From Thermoplasmata archaeon (GTDB taxonomy: Archaea > Thermoplasmatota > Thermoplasmata > Thermoplasmatales > Thermoplasmataceae), in the NCBI GenBank assembly GCA_021790415.1, contig JAJYDZ010000123.1:1-6043 (forward strand): a DNA stretch of 6,043 nucleotides. The letters are read 5' to 3'. Shown in pieces: positions 4,736 to 6,043 of the stretch. A model generated the notes under the pieces. The model worked only from the letters and a program-made list of their open reading frames with translations, had not been told where the DNA came from and made no database searches. How positions within the stretch are numbered: the stretch's first letter is position 1; each line of letters begins with the position of its first letter. The translations under genes and the position numbers were made by a program.

Positions 4736-6043
4736 TCACCTTAAGTTGCTGATCTTTCGGTCAACCAGAATTCCGTTTGCTATGTAATCTGATCTCTTGT
4801 GACCCTGATCCCAGAATTCTCTTGAGCCGATTACCTCATATACGGTGAATGAACCTATTACTATGGTTATGTTTGTGACCTTTACCCATGTGTTGTTTAT
4901 TGGGTTATATAGGCTCATACCGTCGGTTATCTGACCAAGGAATACCCATTCATCTGTTCCGTTTGTTGTTTGCACGTATACCGGTTGTACAGTTGGTCCC
5001 GATAGTGAGATGAAGTTGTCTATTCTAATGATGGATGTTACATTCTGTGTTATGATGATCTGCTTCACCTTGTTTGTGAAGAATTTGTCCTGATTGGTAT
5101 TGTAGGATAGTATCTTCTCACCGGTATACAGGTTCTGAACCTGAACGGTGGAACCGTTTGCAAGTGTGATGTTGGTACCATAGAGGACACATCCACCGCC
5201 TCCGCCACCTCCACTGGATGTGGAAATGGTATCCACGAAATTCATTTGAATGGAATGACTAGTTCCTGTTTCTACACTTTGCGAGGAAAATGAATATGAA
5301 CCCGCATAAACATAGACTGTGACATCTGTGTTCATTGGTACATATACATTGTAATTACCTGCTGAGTTTGTGGTCGCATAATATGTTAATGATCCATCTG
5401 CAGTGGCAGTTATGCTGGCACCTGAAACATGAATGATTTGACCGTTATCATCTACCGTTACAGTTCCATAAATACTTGTCATTGAGTCGTTAAAGGAATT
5501 TTCGATTATCTGCTGTCCTATATCGGATGAACTGACCTGTCCTAGTGACATGGAATAGTAGCCTGCTGATCCCTGATAAGACTGAGGATTCAGGTTGCTT
5601 AGTGTGTAGCTTGCACCAGGTTCAGCAAAAAACTGCCAGTTGCCGCTACTGTTTGTCATAACGCAGAATACGGTGTTAACACCGTTGTAACACTGTGTGA
5701 GGTATACAGGAGTATTTACCGCCCGGACCCCGGTGCATCCATATTGTATCTGTTTGTTTTCATAAACAACTCCACACAGTGATACTGTGGGAACCAGATC
5801 AAATGTGACCTGTGAACTGGCACCCTTTTGTGCATCTCCGCCTCCATATACACAACTTAAACCACCAACAGTTATTTTACCGTTAGAACTTGCTGCTAGT
5901 TCTGATTCTGGGATGCTTATGGTACTGACACTTACGGACAGATACCTGTCCTGAGCTGGTGAGTATTGAACATTAGAATTCTCTACTGTTTGATTAATTA
6001 TGGGCGTATCTTTATAAATTGTTCCATGCCCACAGCTAATTAA
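4736..6043 (-). CDS. Surface protein with tandem regulatory-like beta-sandwiches and a C-terminal Hint domain (5' partial)
   Basis: The frame is open from the right edge to TGA 4738-4736, giving the last 435 residues of a longer protein. Met at 5659 is internal, because coding with the same character continues upstream. By window numbering, residues 1-127 are Ser/Thr/Val-rich and hold six cysteines (4, 64, 90, 103, 118, 127). Residues 88-150 and 189-258 look like two carboxypeptidase-regulatory-like (Ig-like) repeats, each with a G-V/T start (LCGVVY; IYGTVTV) and a T-N-S-x-G-N-x-x-x turn. Residues 278-284 are seven glycines, and C285 begins a Hint domain: CVLYGTNITLANGS, then LYTGEKILSYN, and near the end SDYIANGILVDRK, which matches the intein block F pattern (F/Y-x-ANGI-x-V). 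Several N-x-S/T sequons support an extracellular location. There is no C-terminal membrane helix. The intein block-B His and terminal His-Asn are absent, so splicing is not expected; cleavage before C285 is possible but unproven. Confidence 0.85.
   Translation of the reverse strand, partial: LISCGHGTIYKDTPIINQTVENSNVQYSPAQDRYLSVSVSTISIPESELAASSNGKITVGGLSCVYGGGDAQKGASSQVTFDLVPTVSLCGVVYENKQIQYGCTGVRAVNTPVYLTQCYNGVNTVFCVMTNSSGNWQFFAEPGASYTLSNLNPQSYQGSAGYYSMSLGQVSSSDIGQQIIENSFNDSMTSIYGTVTVDDNGQIIHVSGASITATADGSLTYYATTNSAGNYNVYVPMNTDVTVYVYAGSYSFSSQSVETGTSHSIQMNFVDTISTSSGGGGGGGCVLYGTNITLANGSTVQVQNLYTGEKILSYNTNQDKFFTNKVKQIIITQNVTSIIRIDNFISLSGPTVQPVYVQTTNGTDEWVFLGQITDGMSLYNPINNTWVKVTNITIVIGSFTVYEVIGSREFWDQGHKRSDYIANGILVDRKISNLR

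Noticed and set aside
4736..5191. A splicing intein
   Set aside because: The domain lies at the very C-terminus with no C-extein and lacks the terminal His-Asn and the block-B His; there is also no endonuclease insert.
4736..5659. ATG at 5659 as the start of the Hint protein
   Set aside because: The same frame is open to the right edge for 128 more codons with ordered, Cys- and sequon-bearing sequence that completes the first beta-sandwich repeat, so this Met is internal and the gene is 5' partial.

Overview
The window looks like a piece of an archaeal chromosome, most likely a Thermoplasmata (Thermoplasmatales-like) euryarchaeon. The grounds are archaeal-type TATA/BRE promoter elements with very short leaders, heavy use of ATA (Ile) and AGA/AGG (Arg) codons, a stand-alone Lrp/AsnC ligand-binding (RAM) domain, and two adjacent sequon-rich, cysteine-bearing surface proteins. 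This placement rests on gene content and style; there is no marker gene in the window.

All five genes read on the minus strand, so transcription runs from high to low coordinates. In that order they are: (1) 6043-4736, the C-terminal 435 residues of a surface protein whose start lies beyond the right edge. It has a cysteine-rich N-terminal part, two carboxypeptidase-regulatory-like beta-sandwich repeats, a seven-glycine linker and a C-terminal Hint (hedgehog/intein-type) domain. (2) 4580-3156, a secreted YVTN-type beta-propeller protein with a signal peptide and a C-terminal membrane anchor. (3) 2942-495, a complete GH15 glucoamylase-family enzyme of the kind usual in bacteria, without a signal peptide. 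(4) 421-188, a 77-residue RAM-domain protein starting with TTG. (5) 181-1, the first 60 codons of a small membrane protein that follows gene 4 after 6 nt.

Genes 1 and 2 are both cell-surface proteins and may serve the same envelope, but a 155-nt gap with its own candidate promoter separates them. Gene 3 is an intracellular carbohydrate-degrading enzyme with about 210 nt of upstream sequence. Genes 4 and 5 look like one operon behind a TATA/BRE promoter that carries a small inverted repeat. No RNA gene, CRISPR array, insertion sequence or integration site was seen.

The most unusual object is the Hint domain. Its first residue is the only cysteine in the last 308 residues of the protein and follows seven glycines. 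The domain lacks the block-B histidine and the terminal His-Asn needed for intein splicing. This suggests a non-splicing, possibly self-cleaving or ligating, surface-protein module.
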